Below are positions 33,286 to 42,378 of a stretch of DNA of 64,000 nucleotides, in pieces. Made by a program: the position numbers and the translations under genes. Every line of letters starts with the position of its first letter. Within the stretch, counting starts at the first letter, position 1. The DNA lies in the NCBI RefSeq assembly GCF_009735645.1, contig NZ_CP032550.1, positions 744,001 through 808,000 of the forward strand, given 5' to 3'. Under the pieces are notes generated by a model. That model saw only the letters and a list, made by a program, of their open reading frames with translations. It was not told the origin of the DNA and searched no databases. Source of the stretch: Microbacterium oryzae. GTDB taxonomy: Bacteria; Actinomycetota; Actinomycetes; Actinomycetales; Microbacteriaceae.

Positions 33286-34976
33286 CCCCATCCGTCGCCC
33301 TCGGGCGCGAGGGCGATGCCGTCGTCGCGGTCTCCCTCGACGAGGGCGCCGTGCGCGAGCGCGTGGCCGACGCGGCGGATGGCCGTGGCCTCGCCGCGTG
33401 GGTCAGCCAACGCGAGGCGCGGGATCGGCCGCGCTGGGTCTGGTCCGACACCGCGTCGTGGTACCCGCGGCTCTTGGAGCACGGCGTGCGCGTCGAGCGC
33501 TGCGACGACCTGCGGCTGCGCCATCGCATCCTCCACCATGCCGTGACGTCCGACGCGCCCGCCCATCCCTGGGATGCTGCGCCGCTCGACGCCGAGCCCG
33601 CGGCGGCGCCGGCCCTCTTCGAGGTCGCCCCGCGTGCGGACGAGAGCGCGCTGGACGACCTCGCGGCCACAGTGGCCGAGTGGCGCGCCCAGCAGGAGCT
33701 CGGGGCGCGCGCGATCGACCCCGGGCGCATGCGCCTTCTCCTCGCGGCGGAGTCCGCCGGCGCGCTGGTCGCGGCGGAGATGCGGGCCGCGGGCATCCCC
33801 TGGGACGCGCGGCGTCACGACGAGCTGCTGACGGCCGCTCTCGGCGCGCGCCGGGCGGGCGGGCTGCCCGTGCGGATGGACGAGGCCGCGGCGCAGGTGC
33901 GCGAGGCGCTCGGCGACCCGCGCGCCAGCCTCGACTCGCCGCCCAAGCTGCTGCGCGCGTTGCGCAGCGTCGGCGTCTTCGTCGATTCGACGAGCAAGTG
34001 GGAGCTCCGCCAGCACGACCATCCCGTCGTCGCCCCGCTGCTCGAGTACAAGCGCATGGCTCGCCTCCTCGCCGCGAACGGATGGGGATGGCTCGACGAG
34101 TGGGTGCACGAGGGCCGATTCCGTCCGGTGTACATCCCCGGCGGCGTCGTCACCGGGCGCTGGGCCTCGTCGGGTGGGGGAGCGCTGCAGATCCCGCGCT
34201 CCCTGCGTGAGGCCGTCCGAGCGGATCCGGGCTGGCGCATCGTGTCCGCCGACGTCGCGCAGCTCGAACCCCGCGTGCTCGCGGCGATGGCGCGCGACGA
34301 GCGGATGGCCAGGGCCGCGGCGGGCGCGGACCTCTATGAGGGCGTCGTCGCGAGCGGTGCCGTGTCCACCCGGGCCGAGGCGAAGAGCGCCGTGCTCGGA
34401 GCGATGTACGGCGCGACGCAGGGCGATGCCGGGCGCCTCGTCCCCCGGCTGCGGAAGGTCTTCCCCGATGCCATGGAGCTCGTCGACGCGGCCGCGCGGA
34501 CGGGCGAGGACGGGGGAGTGGTGCGGACCTGGCTCGGTCGCACCTCACCCGCGCCGGAGGAGGCGTGGCGACAGCTGCAGTCGGAGGCCAGCGGCGCGGA
34601 AGCCTCCGCAGCGCTCGTCGCGGGAGCACGCCGGACCGCGCGCGATCGGGGGCGGTTCACACGGAACTTCATCGTGCAGGGCAGCGCGGCCGAGTGGTCG
34701 CTGGCCTGGCTCGCCGATCTGCGCCTGCGACTCACCGCTCTCGGCGCCGTGAGCGAGGGGGAGGCCGCGGCGGCCTCCGGGCCCGCGTTCGCCCGTCGAC
34801 CGCACCTGGCCTTCTTCCTGCATGACGAGGTGCTCGTGCACACGCCCGAGGCGTACGCGGAAGACGTGGCCACGGCCATCCGCGCGGCCGCCGACTCGGC
34901 GGGACGTCTGCTGTTCGGGGAATTCCCTATCGACTTCCCACTGGATGTGCACATCGAGCGGTCAGCGGCGAAGTGA
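33249..34976 (+). CDS. Stand-alone family A DNA polymerase (3'-5' exonuclease-like/polymerase)
   Basis: About 575 aa. Polymerase motifs are complete: A, SADVAQLEPRVLAAMA; B, RAEAKSAVLGAMYGATQGDAG; C, FFLHDEVLVH. There is no 5'-nuclease domain; the N-terminal ~180 residues are a diverged exonuclease-like domain. It is distinct from the full polA at the right edge. The start is uncertain: GTG 33249 overlaps the preceding gene by 37 bp; GTG 33243 is near; a CTG at 33282 would make a CTGA overlap and give the N-terminus closest to relatives. Conserved in Microbacteriaceae next to the zinc-ribbon gene; likely a repair enzyme. Confidence 0.85.
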   Translation: MHPRSHRGVRALTPSVALGREGDAVVAVSLDEGAVRERVADAADGRGLAAWVSQREARDRPRWVWSDTASWYPRLLEHGVRVERCDDLRLRHRILHHAVTSDAPAHPWDAAPLDAEPAAAPALFEVAPRADESALDDLAATVAEWRAQQELGARAIDPGRMRLLLAAESAGALVAAEMRAAGIPWDARRHDELLTAALGARRAGGLPVRMDEAAAQVREALGDPRASLDSPPKLLRALRSVGVFVDSTSKWELRQHDHPVVAPLLEYKRMARLLAANGWGWLDEWVHEGRFRPVYIPGGVVTGRWASSGGGALQIPRSLREAVRADPGWRIVSADVAQLEPRVLAAMARDERMARAAAGADLYEGVVASGAVSTRAEAKSAVLGAMYGATQGDAGRLVPRLRKVFPDAMELVDAAARTGEDGGVVRTWLGRTSPAPEEAWRQLQSEASGAEASAALVAGARRTARDRGRFTRNFIVQGSAAEWSLAWLADLRLRLTALGAVSEGEAAAASGPAFARRPHLAFFLHDEVLVHTPEAYAEDVATAIRAAADSAGRLLFGEFPIDFPLDVHIERSAAK

Positions 34977-35006
34977 CGACGACGCGCTCCCGTAGACTGG
35001 GAGCGC

Positions 35007-35379
35007 GAATGGGTCGGCTGGACGGTCGCGTCGCGGGCGGTTCGCCGCACCGCGCCGAGGAACGTCCGGGCTCCACAGGGCAGGGCGGTGGGTAACACCC
35101 ACCCGGAGTGATCCGCGAGACAGTGCCACAGAGAACAGACCGCCGGGATCCGTCCCGGTAAGGGTGAAACGGCGGTGTAAGAGACCACCGGGGGTCATGG
35201 CGACATGACCCGCCAGGTAAACCTCGCCCGGAGCAAGACCAGACAGAGGATGTTGACGCGGCCCGCCGAGTCCTCGGGTAGGTCGCTGGAGCGGCACGGC
35301 AACGTGTCGCCGAGAGAGATGGCCGTCGATGGGGCGCGAGCCCCGGGACAGAACCCGGCGTACAGGCCGGCCCATTCGC
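35007..35379 (+). ncRNA. rnpB: RNase P RNA, type A
   Basis: Catalytic RNA that trims tRNA 5' leaders. P1 pairs GCGAATGGG at the 5' end with CCCATTCGC at the 3' end. The core consensus elements are present: GAGGAACGTCCGGGCTC near 35057, the ACAGA/GGTAAGGGTGAAA stretch near 35130-35170, GTAAACC near 35217, and GGACAGAACCCGGCGTACAG near 35346. Length ~373 nt is normal for high-GC actinobacteria. Most of the 456-bp gap between flanking genes is this RNA. Confidence 0.95.
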
Positions 35380-35390
35380 CCTGAGCACGA

Positions 35391-35424
35391 GAAGAGGCTC
35401 CCGGCTTCCGCCGGGAGCCTCTTC
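35391..35424. terminator. Bidirectional terminator of rnpB and ppgK
   Basis: 15-bp perfect stem (35391-35405 with 35410-35424) and TTCC loop between convergent rnpB and ppgK. The arms start and end with GAAGAG/CTCTTC, giving a T-rich end on each strand. Confidence 0.85.
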
Positions 35425-35432
35425 GCTTCCCG

Positions 35433-36188
35433 TCAGACCTGCGCGAGCGACGCGGCGCCGATGATGCCGGCGTTGTTGCGATGCACGGCGGTCACCATCT
35501 CCGCGCGCGTGGTGATGTACGGCATGAACTTCTCGGGGTTCTTCGAGACGCCGCCGCCGACGACGAACAGGTCGGGGGAGAAGAGGAACTCGACGTGCGC
35601 GTAGAACTTCTGGAGGCGGTGGCCCCATTCCTCCCACGACAGGTCGTTGCGCTCACGGGCCGTGGCGGCGGCGAAGCGCTCGATCGACTCGCCCTCCCAG
35701 ATGAGGTGCCCGAGCTCGGTGTTGGGGATGAGCACGCCGTCGTAGATGAATGCCGAGCCGATGCCGGTCCCCAGGGTCGTGAGGATCGTGAGTCCGTCGC
35801 GACCCTTCGCCGCGCCGAAGCGCGCTTCGGCCAGACCGGCCGCGTCGGCGTCGTTGACGAAGTGGATCTGCCGGCCCAGGCCATCCTCGAAGAACTTCTC
35901 GGCCTCGAAGCCGATCCAGTCGTGCGAGATGTTCGCCGCCGACAGGGTGCGGCCGCCCTTCACGATCGCCGGGAAGCAGACGCCCAGGGGCAGGCCCTCG
36001 GCGTCGGCGCCGAGCAGCTCGAGAAGGTCATGTGCGGTGCGCAGAACATCCGCCGGGTGGGCACCCTCGGGGGTGTCGATCCGCACACGATCACTCAGCA
36101 TGGTGCCCTCGGAGAGGTCTACGATGCCGGCCTTCATGCCGGTCCCTCCGATGTCGATTCCGACAGCACGGTCCACAGTCTTCGCCAT
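35433..36188 (-). CDS. ppgK: Polyphosphate glucokinase
   Basis: 251 aa from ATG 36188 (MAKTVDRAVGID). ROK-fold kinase that phosphorylates glucose using polyphosphate or ATP. Phosphate motif AVGIDIGGTGMKAGIVD at the N-terminus, NDADAAGLAEARFG (near residue 115) with the catalytic Asp, and TLGTGIGSAFIYDG. The polyphosphate-specific ELGHL segment (NTELGHLIWEGESIERFAAA) is present, and the ROK zinc-Cys motif is absent, as in PpgK. Monocistronic. Confidence 0.93.
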   Translation of the reverse strand: MAKTVDRAVGIDIGGTGMKAGIVDLSEGTMLSDRVRIDTPEGAHPADVLRTAHDLLELLGADAEGLPLGVCFPAIVKGGRTLSAANISHDWIGFEAEKFFEDGLGRQIHFVNDADAAGLAEARFGAAKGRDGLTILTTLGTGIGSAFIYDGVLIPNTELGHLIWEGESIERFAAATARERNDLSWEEWGHRLQKFYAHVEFLFSPDLFVVGGGVSKNPEKFMPYITTRAEMVTAVHRNNAGIIGAASLAQV

Positions 36189-36232
36189 GAGCAAAGCCTA
36201 TCCGCCGCGTGGGACCGCTCCCGACACGCAGA

Positions 36233-36260
36233 AGACGCCGACCCCGAAGGGCCGGCGTCT
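36233..36260 (-). terminator. Terminator of rbpA
   Basis: AGACGCCG/CGGCGTCT stem extended by CCC/GGG inside, followed on the minus strand by a TCTTCT stretch, 14 nt after the rbpA stop. Confidence 0.7.
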
Positions 36261-36274
36261 GCAAGGCGTGTGTG

Positions 36275-36655
36275 TCAGGCGCTCTTCACACGGGTGGGGT
36301 CCTGCCCCGCGCCGCGGCGATCCCGGATGAAGGCGAGGCGCTCCGCGAGGAGCTCCTCGAGCTCTTCGATCGAGCGACGCTCGAGCAGCATGTCCCAGTG
36401 GGTGCGAGCGGCCTTCTCGCCCGAGCGGTCTACCTCGACGGTGCCCTTGTCGAGCTTGAGCAGCGCCTCCCCGCCGCACGTGCGGCACTCCCACGTCTCG
36501 GGAGCCTCGGCGTCAGCGGCGAACGTGAGTGTCGTCTCCCGCCCGCAGGCGCCGCAGACGTAGGTCTGCTCCTTGCGCTCCATGAACACGACGCCCTCTT
36601 CGCTCTGAAGAGACTGGGCGCCGAGTCGGATACCACGAAGGCTGCGATCTGCCAT
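36275..36655 (-). CDS. rbpA: RNA polymerase-binding protein RbpA
   Basis: 126 aa from ATG 36655 with GAGAGGAC upstream. Actinobacteria-specific general activator that binds RNA polymerase with the main sigma factor and stabilises the open complex. Order: N-terminal tail (SLRGIRLGAQSLQSEEGV), zinc-knuckle-like core with YVCGACGR and ECRTCGG, basic linker, and the sigma-interaction helix (THWDMLLERRSIEELEELLA). All parts intact. Confidence 0.95.
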   Translation of the reverse strand: MADRSLRGIRLGAQSLQSEEGVVFMERKEQTYVCGACGRETTLTFAADAEAPETWECRTCGGEALLKLDKGTVEVDRSGEKAARTHWDMLLERRSIEELEELLAERLAFIRDRRGAGQDPTRVKSA

Positions 36656-36749
36656 GGTGAAGTCCTCTCGTCGGTCACCATTTGTAACGCTTCCGGCTGT
36701 GCGGATCATCCGAACGGATGGCGCCGGATGCGGTATTCCCAGGCGACGC

Positions 36750-37517
36750 TCAGCGCGCCAGGGCGGTGCGCGCGACGTCGGCGCGATCCGTCACGATTCC
36801 GTCCACTCCACGCGCCACGAGCCCCTGCATCCGAGGGATGTCGTCGACGCCCCACACGTGCACCTCGACGCCCGCCTCGTGCGCCCAGCGCACGAGCCTG
36901 CGCGTGAGGATGGGCACCCCGTTCCGGCGCTCGGGGATCTGCAGCGCGTCGATCGTCGACAGCAGGCGACGGGCGCGCCCGCGTGCGCCGACGCGGGCGG
37001 CGACGACGAGCTGGCGGATCATCGTGGCATCGGCGCTCGTGGCGGGTCGCGCGAGGGCGGCCGCCGCGAGCGCAGCCGCGCGCCGCTCAGCCGAGAAGCT
37101 GGTGAGCAGGACGCGGTCCGCGTGATCGGCGAGGATCCGTCCTGCGGGGTCCGCCGCGCCCGCGGCCTTCACATCGACGTTGAACCGCGTCTTCGGAAAG
37201 TCGCGCATGACGTCGCGCAGCACGGCGAGGCCCCCGCGCCCGGCGAGCAGCTCCTCGAGCTCGCGTGCCGTGACGTCGGCCACCGCACGCGGATCGCCGG
37301 TCACGCGCTCCAGCGTCGCATCGTGGAAGAGCACGACGACCCCGTCCGCCGTCAGATGGCAGTCCGTCTCCACGTACTCCACGCCCGCCGCGTGCGCGGC
37401 GGCGATCGCGGCGACGGTGTTGTCGACGATGCCGTCGGCGGCCATGTCCGCGGTCACGAGACCGCGATGAGCGAGCACCCGCGGATGGCGCGCCCCGGCG
37501 AGGTAGGGATGCGTCAC
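36750..37517 (-). CDS. Glycerophosphodiester phosphodiesterase
   Basis: 255 aa. TIM-barrel GDPD that releases sn-glycerol 3-phosphate from deacylated phospholipids. Motifs: LAHRGL (near residue 16) with the first catalytic His, VETDCHLTADGVVVLFHDATL (near 48-68) with the metal ligands and second His, and FNVDVKA near 115. No signal peptide. GTG 37517 overlaps the stop of the SPFH gene (GTGA), so it is the third gene of an NfeD-SPFH-GDPD operon. Confidence 0.92.
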   Translation of the reverse strand: MTHPYLAGARHPRVLAHRGLVTADMAADGIVDNTVAAIAAAHAAGVEYVETDCHLTADGVVVLFHDATLERVTGDPRAVADVTARELEELLAGRGGLAVLRDVMRDFPKTRFNVDVKAAGAADPAGRILADHADRVLLTSFSAERRAAALAAAALARPATSADATMIRQLVVAARVGARGRARRLLSTIDALQIPERRNGVPILTRRLVRWAHEAGVEVHVWGVDDIPRMQGLVARGVDGIVTDRADVARTALAR

Positions 37518-38446
37518 GGACGCGGCGGGGTGACGTCCCCGAGGCCGGGGATCCTGCCGGCGAATCCGCCGGAGATCCCCTTCAGCGCCTCCGTCAGCTC
37601 GCTCGGGATGATCCAGAGCTTGCTGGCCTCGCCCTCGGCGATCTTGGGCAGCGTCTGCAGGTACTGGTACGCGAGCAGCTTCTCGTCGGGGTTGCCGGCG
37701 TGGATGGCCCCGAACACCGTCTCGATCGCCTGCGACTCGCCCTGCGCACGCAGCACCTGCGCCTGCTTCTCGCCCTCGGCCTGCAGGATCGCGGCCTGCC
37801 GGGCGCCCTCGGCGACGAGCACCTGCGACTGCTTCTGCCCCTCGGCCTGCAGGATGGCCGCGCGGCGGTCGCGCTCCGCGCGCATCTGCTTCTCCATCGC
37901 GTCCTGCAGGGTCACGGGCGGGTCGATCGCCTTCAGCTCGACGCGGCTGACCTTGATGCCCCACTGCCCGGTGGCCTCGTCGAGCACGGCGCTGAGCTTG
38001 CCGTTGATGACGTCGCGGCTGACGAGCGCCTCCTCGAGGTTCAGGCTGCCCACGACGTTGCGGAGGGTGGTGATCGTCAGCTGCTCGACCGCGCCGAGGT
38101 AGTTCGCGATCTCGTAGGTCGCCGCGCGTGGGTCGGTCACGCGGAAGTAGACCACCGTGTCGACGGCGACCGAGAGGTTGTCCTCCGTGATGACCTGCTG
38201 CGGCGGGAACGACACGACCTGCTCGCGCAGATCGACGCGCGTGCGCGCCCGGTCGATGAACGGCACGATGAGGTGCGGCCCGCCGAAGAGCGTCCGGTGG
38301 TACTTGCCGAGGCGCTCGACGATGACCGAGTCGCTCTGCGGGACGATCCGGATGGCCCGGATCAGGATGGTGACGACGACCAGGACGACGGCCGCCACCA
38401 GGATCCAGGTGAGAACCGTCGAGATCGTGCTGCTGCTGTCGTTCAT
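37514..38446 (-). CDS. SPFH/Band 7 membrane protein (QmcA-like)
   Basis: 310 aa. One N-terminal membrane helix (~11-32), then the SPFH domain (IVPQSDSVIVERLGKYHRT, DPRAATYEIANYLGAVEQLT) and a long helical region with repeated ILQAEGxKQxQVL segments near residues 195-240. Forms oligomers that organise the membrane and often partners with NfeD proteins, whose gene lies 1 bp upstream here. Role: membrane quality control or microdomain scaffold, by family. Confidence 0.92.
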   Translation of the reverse strand: MNDSSSTISTVLTWILVAAVVLVVVTILIRAIRIVPQSDSVIVERLGKYHRTLFGGPHLIVPFIDRARTRVDLREQVVSFPPQQVITEDNLSVAVDTVVYFRVTDPRAATYEIANYLGAVEQLTITTLRNVVGSLNLEEALVSRDVINGKLSAVLDEATGQWGIKVSRVELKAIDPPVTLQDAMEKQMRAERDRRAAILQAEGQKQSQVLVAEGARQAAILQAEGEKQAQVLRAQGESQAIETVFGAIHAGNPDEKLLAYQYLQTLPKIAEGEASKLWIIPSELTEALKGISGGFAGRIPGLGDVTPPRP

Positions 38447-38447
38447 G

Positions 38448-38909
38448 TCAGCTCTCCTCCAGTGTGCGGATGACGACGAATGCGGTCGCGCCCTGGATCG
38501 ACTCGACGGCGATGGGGGTCTGCGGCGCGAGGGACCGCTCGCCGTGCACGCGCGCGGACCACGAGTCCCCGTTGGCGAGCTTCACGCGACCGGACATCGA
38601 CGTCACGGTCTCGGTGACGACGCCGGGCAGCCCGACGAGGGCGTCGACGTTGAAGGTCTTCGGATCGGCGCTCCTGTTCAGCCGGCGCAGCAGCGGCGGC
38701 CTCAAGAACACCAGGAGCGCGACCGCGGCGGCCGCGGCGACGATCACCTGCAGCCACAGCGGCGCCCCGAGCAGACCCGAGCCGATCCCGAAGATCGCGC
38801 CGATGCCGAGCATGAGGAACGTCAGCTCGCCGGAGACCATCTCGACGACGAGGAAGATGGCGATGAGCGCGAGCCAGACGACCCACGCGTACTGCTCGAT
38901 CGCTTCCAT
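38448..38909 (-). CDS. NfeD-like membrane protein
   Basis: 153 aa. Two or three membrane helices to about residue 70, then an OB-fold (NVDALVGLPGVVTETVTSMS ... RVKLANGDSWSARVHGE), the NfeD C-terminal type. GAGGAG precedes ATG 38909. First gene of the NfeD-SPFH-GDPD operon; NfeD and SPFH proteins work as pairs. Confidence 0.9.
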   Translation of the reverse strand: MEAIEQYAWVVWLALIAIFLVVEMVSGELTFLMLGIGAIFGIGSGLLGAPLWLQVIVAAAAAVALLVFLRPPLLRRLNRSADPKTFNVDALVGLPGVVTETVTSMSGRVKLANGDSWSARVHGERSLAPQTPIAVESIQGATAFVVIRTLEES

Positions 38910-39039
38910 GCGGCCTCCTCGGGGCGGTCCTGCTCGGAACCTATCACGCAGGTCCGACGCCGCCAGGGCGCGGATCCGCGGGGGAGAGGGCGCTCTTGGT
39001 AGGGTCGGAGCGTTCCATCCCCAACGCTTCGGAGTCCTC

Positions 39040-39807
39040 GTGTCGCAGCCCCTCGCCCCGCAGTCCCTCGCCGGCAAGACGGTGCTCGTGACCGGATCGT
39101 CACGCGGCATCGGCGCCGACACCGTGCGCTACGCCGCGCAGGCCGGCGCCAACGTGGTCATCAACTTCCGCAACAAGGCGCCGCGCGCGGAGAAGCTCGC
39201 CCGCGAGGTGCGCGAGCTCGGCGTGGAGGCCCTCGTCGTCGGCGCCGACCTCACCGACCCGGGCTCGGTCGCCGGCATGATCGAGGCCGTCAAGGAGGAG
39301 TTCGGCTCGCTCGACGTCCTCCTGCTGAATGCTTCCGGGGGCATGGAGGCCGACCTGGGTGAGGACTACGCGCTGCGCCTCAACCGCGACGCGCAGGTGA
39401 GCGTGCTGGAGACGGCGCTGCCGATCATGCCCCGCGGCGGACGCGTCGTGTTCGTCACGAGCCACCAGGCGCACTTCATCCGCACGACCCCGACCATGGA
39501 CGCGTACGAGCCGGTCGCCCTGTCGAAGCGCGCGGGCGAGGACGCTCTGCGCGAGCGCATCCCCGCGCTCACATCGCGTGGCGTCGAGTTCGTCGTCGTC
39601 TCCGGTGACATGATCGAGGGCACGATCACCGCCACGCTCCTCGAGCGCGTGAACCCCGGTGCCATCGCGCAGCGCCGCGAGGAGGCCGGACGCCTCTACA
39701 ACGTGTCGGAGTTCGCCGCGGAGATCGCCCAGGCGATCGTCGATCCGATCCCCGCCGACAACGAGCGCATCGTCGGCGACACCACGGGCTTCCGCGGCAC
39801 GGACTGA
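39040..39807 (+). CDS. SDR-family oxidoreductase lacking the usual catalytic Tyr
   Basis: 255 aa. Rossmann fold with TGSSRGIG (residues 18-25) and LLLNASGG. The substrate half is atypical: where classical SDRs have YxxxK, this reads PVALSKRAGE, so Lys is kept but Tyr is Val; a Tyr lies three residues further upstream (DAYEPVALSK). Serine is in VTSHQAHF. It belongs to an SDR subgroup seen in actinobacteria; it may use another Tyr or not be a redox enzyme. GTG 39040 with GGAG upstream. Confidence 0.82.
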   Translation: MSQPLAPQSLAGKTVLVTGSSRGIGADTVRYAAQAGANVVINFRNKAPRAEKLAREVRELGVEALVVGADLTDPGSVAGMIEAVKEEFGSLDVLLLNASGGMEADLGEDYALRLNRDAQVSVLETALPIMPRGGRVVFVTSHQAHFIRTTPTMDAYEPVALSKRAGEDALRERIPALTSRGVEFVVVSGDMIEGTITATLLERVNPGAIAQRREEAGRLYNVSEFAAEIAQAIVDPIPADNERIVGDTTGFRGTD

Positions 39808-39815
39808 TTCCTCGC

Positions 39816-39850
39816 GGTCGCGCCGCCGGTCGGAAGGCGGAGGCGCGACC
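39816..39850. terminator. Hairpin between SDR and AEC transporter genes
   Basis: 9-bp stem GGTCGCGCC/GGCGCGACC with a 17-nt loop between convergent genes. Confidence 0.6.
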
Positions 39851-39868
39851 GGCGCGAATGGCGCGCGT

Positions 39869-40789
39869 TCAGCCGAGCAGGAACGCGCTCGCGAACAGCA
39901 CCGGCAGACATCCGAGCGTTGTGAGGAACACGGTGTCTCGCGCGACGATCTCGCCCGTGTCGTAGCGCTGGGCGTAGTTGAAGACGTTCTGCGCGGCCGG
40001 CAGGGCGGCCAGCACGACGACCGCGAGCAGCGGCTCATCCTCGAGCCCGAAGGCGAAGCGGCCGATCGCCCATGCCACGAGCGGCATGATCACCAGCTTC
40101 ATCGCCGTCGCGGTGATCACGTCGCGCCGTGTGCCGCGCTCGGTGAGCACGCGCTGACCGTAGAGCGACAAGCCGAAGCTGATGAGCAGCACCGGCACCG
40201 CGCCGCCGGCGAGGAGCGAGATCGGCTCCATCACGATCGGCGGCAGGTCGACATCGAACAGCGCCACGAGAACGCCCAGCGCGGCGCCCACGATCATCGG
40301 GTTGCGGAGGGTGCGACGGAGGATCCGCCACGGTCGCACCTCGCTCGACGTCGAGGCCTCCAGCACGGCGAGTGCCACCGGAGTGAAGACCAGCAGCTGC
40401 ATCAGCAGGATCGGCGCCGCGAGCGCGGCATTGCCGAGGACGTATATCGCGATCGGGATGCCGATGTTGTTGCCGTTGACATAGCCCGCGCCGAGTGCGC
40501 CGACCGTCGCCGCGCCCCAGCTGCGTCGCCACGCCAGGCGGGCGATGAGCGCGTAGGCCGCGAAGATCACCGCCGCCGCGAGCGCGGAGACCGGCAGCAG
40601 AGAGGAGAACAGCACCTCGAGATCGGCGTCGGCGAGGACGCTGAAGAGCAGGAACGGATTGAGCACGAAGAAGCTCAGACGGCTCAGCACGTAGCGCGCG
40701 TTCGGGCCGAGCAGGTCGATGCGTCCGATGACGTATCCCGCGAGGATCGCGGCCGCCACCACGGAGAAGCCGGTGAGCACATCGATCAT
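39869..40789 (-). CDS. AEC (auxin efflux carrier) family permease
   Basis: 306 aa, about ten membrane helices. Typical pattern: MIDVLTGFSVVAAAILAGYV at the N-terminus, YVNGNNIGIPIAIYVLGN (near residue 105), and ALPAAQNVFNYAQRYD near 265. AEC proteins carry organic acids or similar; substrate unknown. ATG 40789 begins the conserved N-terminus. Divergent from the LOG-family gene. Confidence 0.9.
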   Translation of the reverse strand: MIDVLTGFSVVAAAILAGYVIGRIDLLGPNARYVLSRLSFFVLNPFLLFSVLADADLEVLFSSLLPVSALAAAVIFAAYALIARLAWRRSWGAATVGALGAGYVNGNNIGIPIAIYVLGNAALAAPILLMQLLVFTPVALAVLEASTSSEVRPWRILRRTLRNPMIVGAALGVLVALFDVDLPPIVMEPISLLAGGAVPVLLISFGLSLYGQRVLTERGTRRDVITATAMKLVIMPLVAWAIGRFAFGLEDEPLLAVVVLAALPAAQNVFNYAQRYDTGEIVARDTVFLTTLGCLPVLFASAFLLG

Positions 40790-40910
40790 GCGGCGCCCCG
40801 CGAGGCCGACGTGCGGGCCGAGGCACTGCGGCTCTCGCCGGCACGGGTAGTCACCCCTCCACGCTACCGTCGGCGCCGGCATGCCCCGATCGGATGGATA
40901 GGCTCGCGTC

Positions 40911-41495
40911 ATGAGCCGCATCTCCCGTGTCACGGTGTTCCTCGGTTCGTCGATGGGGGCGCGCCCCGAATTCGCCGAGGCCGCCCGGGCCTTCGGCCGG
41001 GCCGTCGCCGAGCGCGGAGCGGGTCTCGTCTACGGAGGCGGACGCGTCGGTCTGATGGGGGTCGTCGCCGACGCCGGGATGGCGGCCGGGGGAGAGGTCG
41101 TCGGGGTGATCCCGCAGCACCTCCTTGCGACCGAGGTGGCCGACAACGAGCTGACGTCGCTCGAGATCGTGCCCGACATGCACGCGCGGAAGCTGCGGAT
41201 GGCCGAGCTCGGCGACGCCTTCGTGGCGCTGCCCGGGGGAGCGGGGACCCTGGAGGAGCTCTTCGAGGCATGGACCTGGCTGCAGCTCGGAATCCATCGG
41301 AAGCCCGTCGCTCTCCTGGACGTCGACGGGTTCTGGTCGCCGCTCATCGCGGCGATCGACCACATGACGTCGGAGGGATTCGTGCGCGAGCCGTTCCGAG
41401 AGACGCTCATCGTGTCGGACGACATCGACGCGCTTCTGACGGCACTGGAGCAGTGGGAGCCGCCGGCCCCGAAGGGCTCGGCACCGCGACCGTGA
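40911..41495 (+). CDS. LOG-family (TIGR00730) nucleoside-monophosphate phosphoribohydrolase
   Basis: 194 aa. Lysine-decarboxylase-like Rossmann fold with GGGRVGLMG (residues 43-51) and PGGAGTLEE (near 104-112), the motifs of LOG enzymes that cut the base from (cytokinin) riboside 5'-monophosphates. In non-plant bacteria the substrate is probably AMP-like or unknown. Its stop overlaps the AraC gene (GTGA). Confidence 0.9.
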   Translation: MSRISRVTVFLGSSMGARPEFAEAARAFGRAVAERGAGLVYGGGRVGLMGVVADAGMAAGGEVVGVIPQHLLATEVADNELTSLEIVPDMHARKLRMAELGDAFVALPGGAGTLEELFEAWTWLQLGIHRKPVALLDVDGFWSPLIAAIDHMTSEGFVREPFRETLIVSDDIDALLTALEQWEPPAPKGSAPRP

Positions 41496-41938
41496 CGGCG
41501 TCCGATCGAGACGCGCGTCTGCGCGAACTCGTCCTGCTCCGGCGCGTGCGGGACCGGATGGACCGTGAATACGCGCGACCGCTCGACGTGACGGCGCTCG
41601 CCCGCGGCGTGAACATGTCGGCCGGGCACCTCAGCCGGCAGTTCCGCCTCGCGTATGGCGAATCGCCGTACGCCTACCTCTCGACGCGGCGCATCGAACG
41701 GGCGATGTCGCTTCTCCGAGGCGGCGACACCTCCGTCACGGAGGCGTGCTTCGCGGTCCGCTTCGGATCCCTCGGCACCTTCAGCACGCGCTTCACAGAG
41801 CTCGTCGGAATGCCGCCGAGCGAGTACCGCCGTCGGGCGCAGGGGGACCTCGCCGGCCTGCCGACCCTCGTGTCCAAGCACGTGACGCGACCGGTCAGGA
41901 ATCGAGAAGCGCGGCCATCCGACCCGCGGATACCGTGA
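41492..41938 (+). CDS. AraC-family regulator, short
   Basis: 148 aa, essentially only a DNA-binding domain: [20 protein letters not shown] (first HTH) and [20 protein letters not shown] (second HTH), then GMPPSEYRR. No ligand domain. GTG start overlaps the LOG stop. The order short AraC, VOC protein, UvrA-like ATPase on one strand with tight spacing is common in actinobacteria, and the three are probably one functional unit. Confidence 0.88.
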   Translation: MTASDRDARLRELVLLRRVRDRMDREYARPLDVTALARGVNMSAGHLSRQFRLAYGESPYAYLSTRRIERAMSLLRGGDTSVTEACFAVRFGSLGTFSTRFTELVGMPPSEYRRRAQGDLAGLPTLVSKHVTRPVRNREARPSDPRIP

Positions 41939-41943
41939 ACGCC

Positions 41944-42354
41944 ATGAGCATCACCATTCACTCCAGCTTCCTGCCGCAGACGGATCCGGAGGCGGCGCTG
42001 GTCTTCTACCGCGACGCGCTCGGGTTCGAGGTGAGGAACGACGTCGGCTACCAGGGCCTGCGCTGGCTCACCGTCGGCCCGGCAGACCAGCCCGACACGA
42101 ACATCGTGCTCTATCCCCCCGCGGCCGAGACCGGGATCACCGCCGAGGAGCGCGAGACCATCCTGGAGATGATGGCGAAGGGGACCTTCGCGAGCCTCCT
42201 GCTCGCCACCCCCGACGTCGATGCGGAATTCGCCCGCCTCGAGGCGCTCGGAGTCGATATCGTTCAGGAGCCGATGGACCAGCCCTACGGCGTGCGCGAC
42301 GCGGCGCTGCGCGACCCGTCGGGCAATCTCATCCGTCTGCAGCAGCGCCGCTGA
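41944..42354 (+). CDS. VOC (glyoxalase/bleomycin-resistance-like) protein
   Basis: 136 aa. Two beta-alpha-beta-beta-beta modules: DPEAALVFYRDALGFEVRND at the start and DAALRDPSGNLIRLQQ at the end. Could bind or alter a small toxic compound. Five bp after the AraC gene and 24 bp before the UvrA-like gene; cassette membership is the best clue. Confidence 0.88.
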   Translation: MSITIHSSFLPQTDPEAALVFYRDALGFEVRNDVGYQGLRWLTVGPADQPDTNIVLYPPAAETGITAEERETILEMMAKGTFASLLLATPDVDAEFARLEALGVDIVQEPMDQPYGVRDAALRDPSGNLIRLQQRR

Positions 42355-42378
42355 AGCCCCTCGATCCCGGGAGAGACC

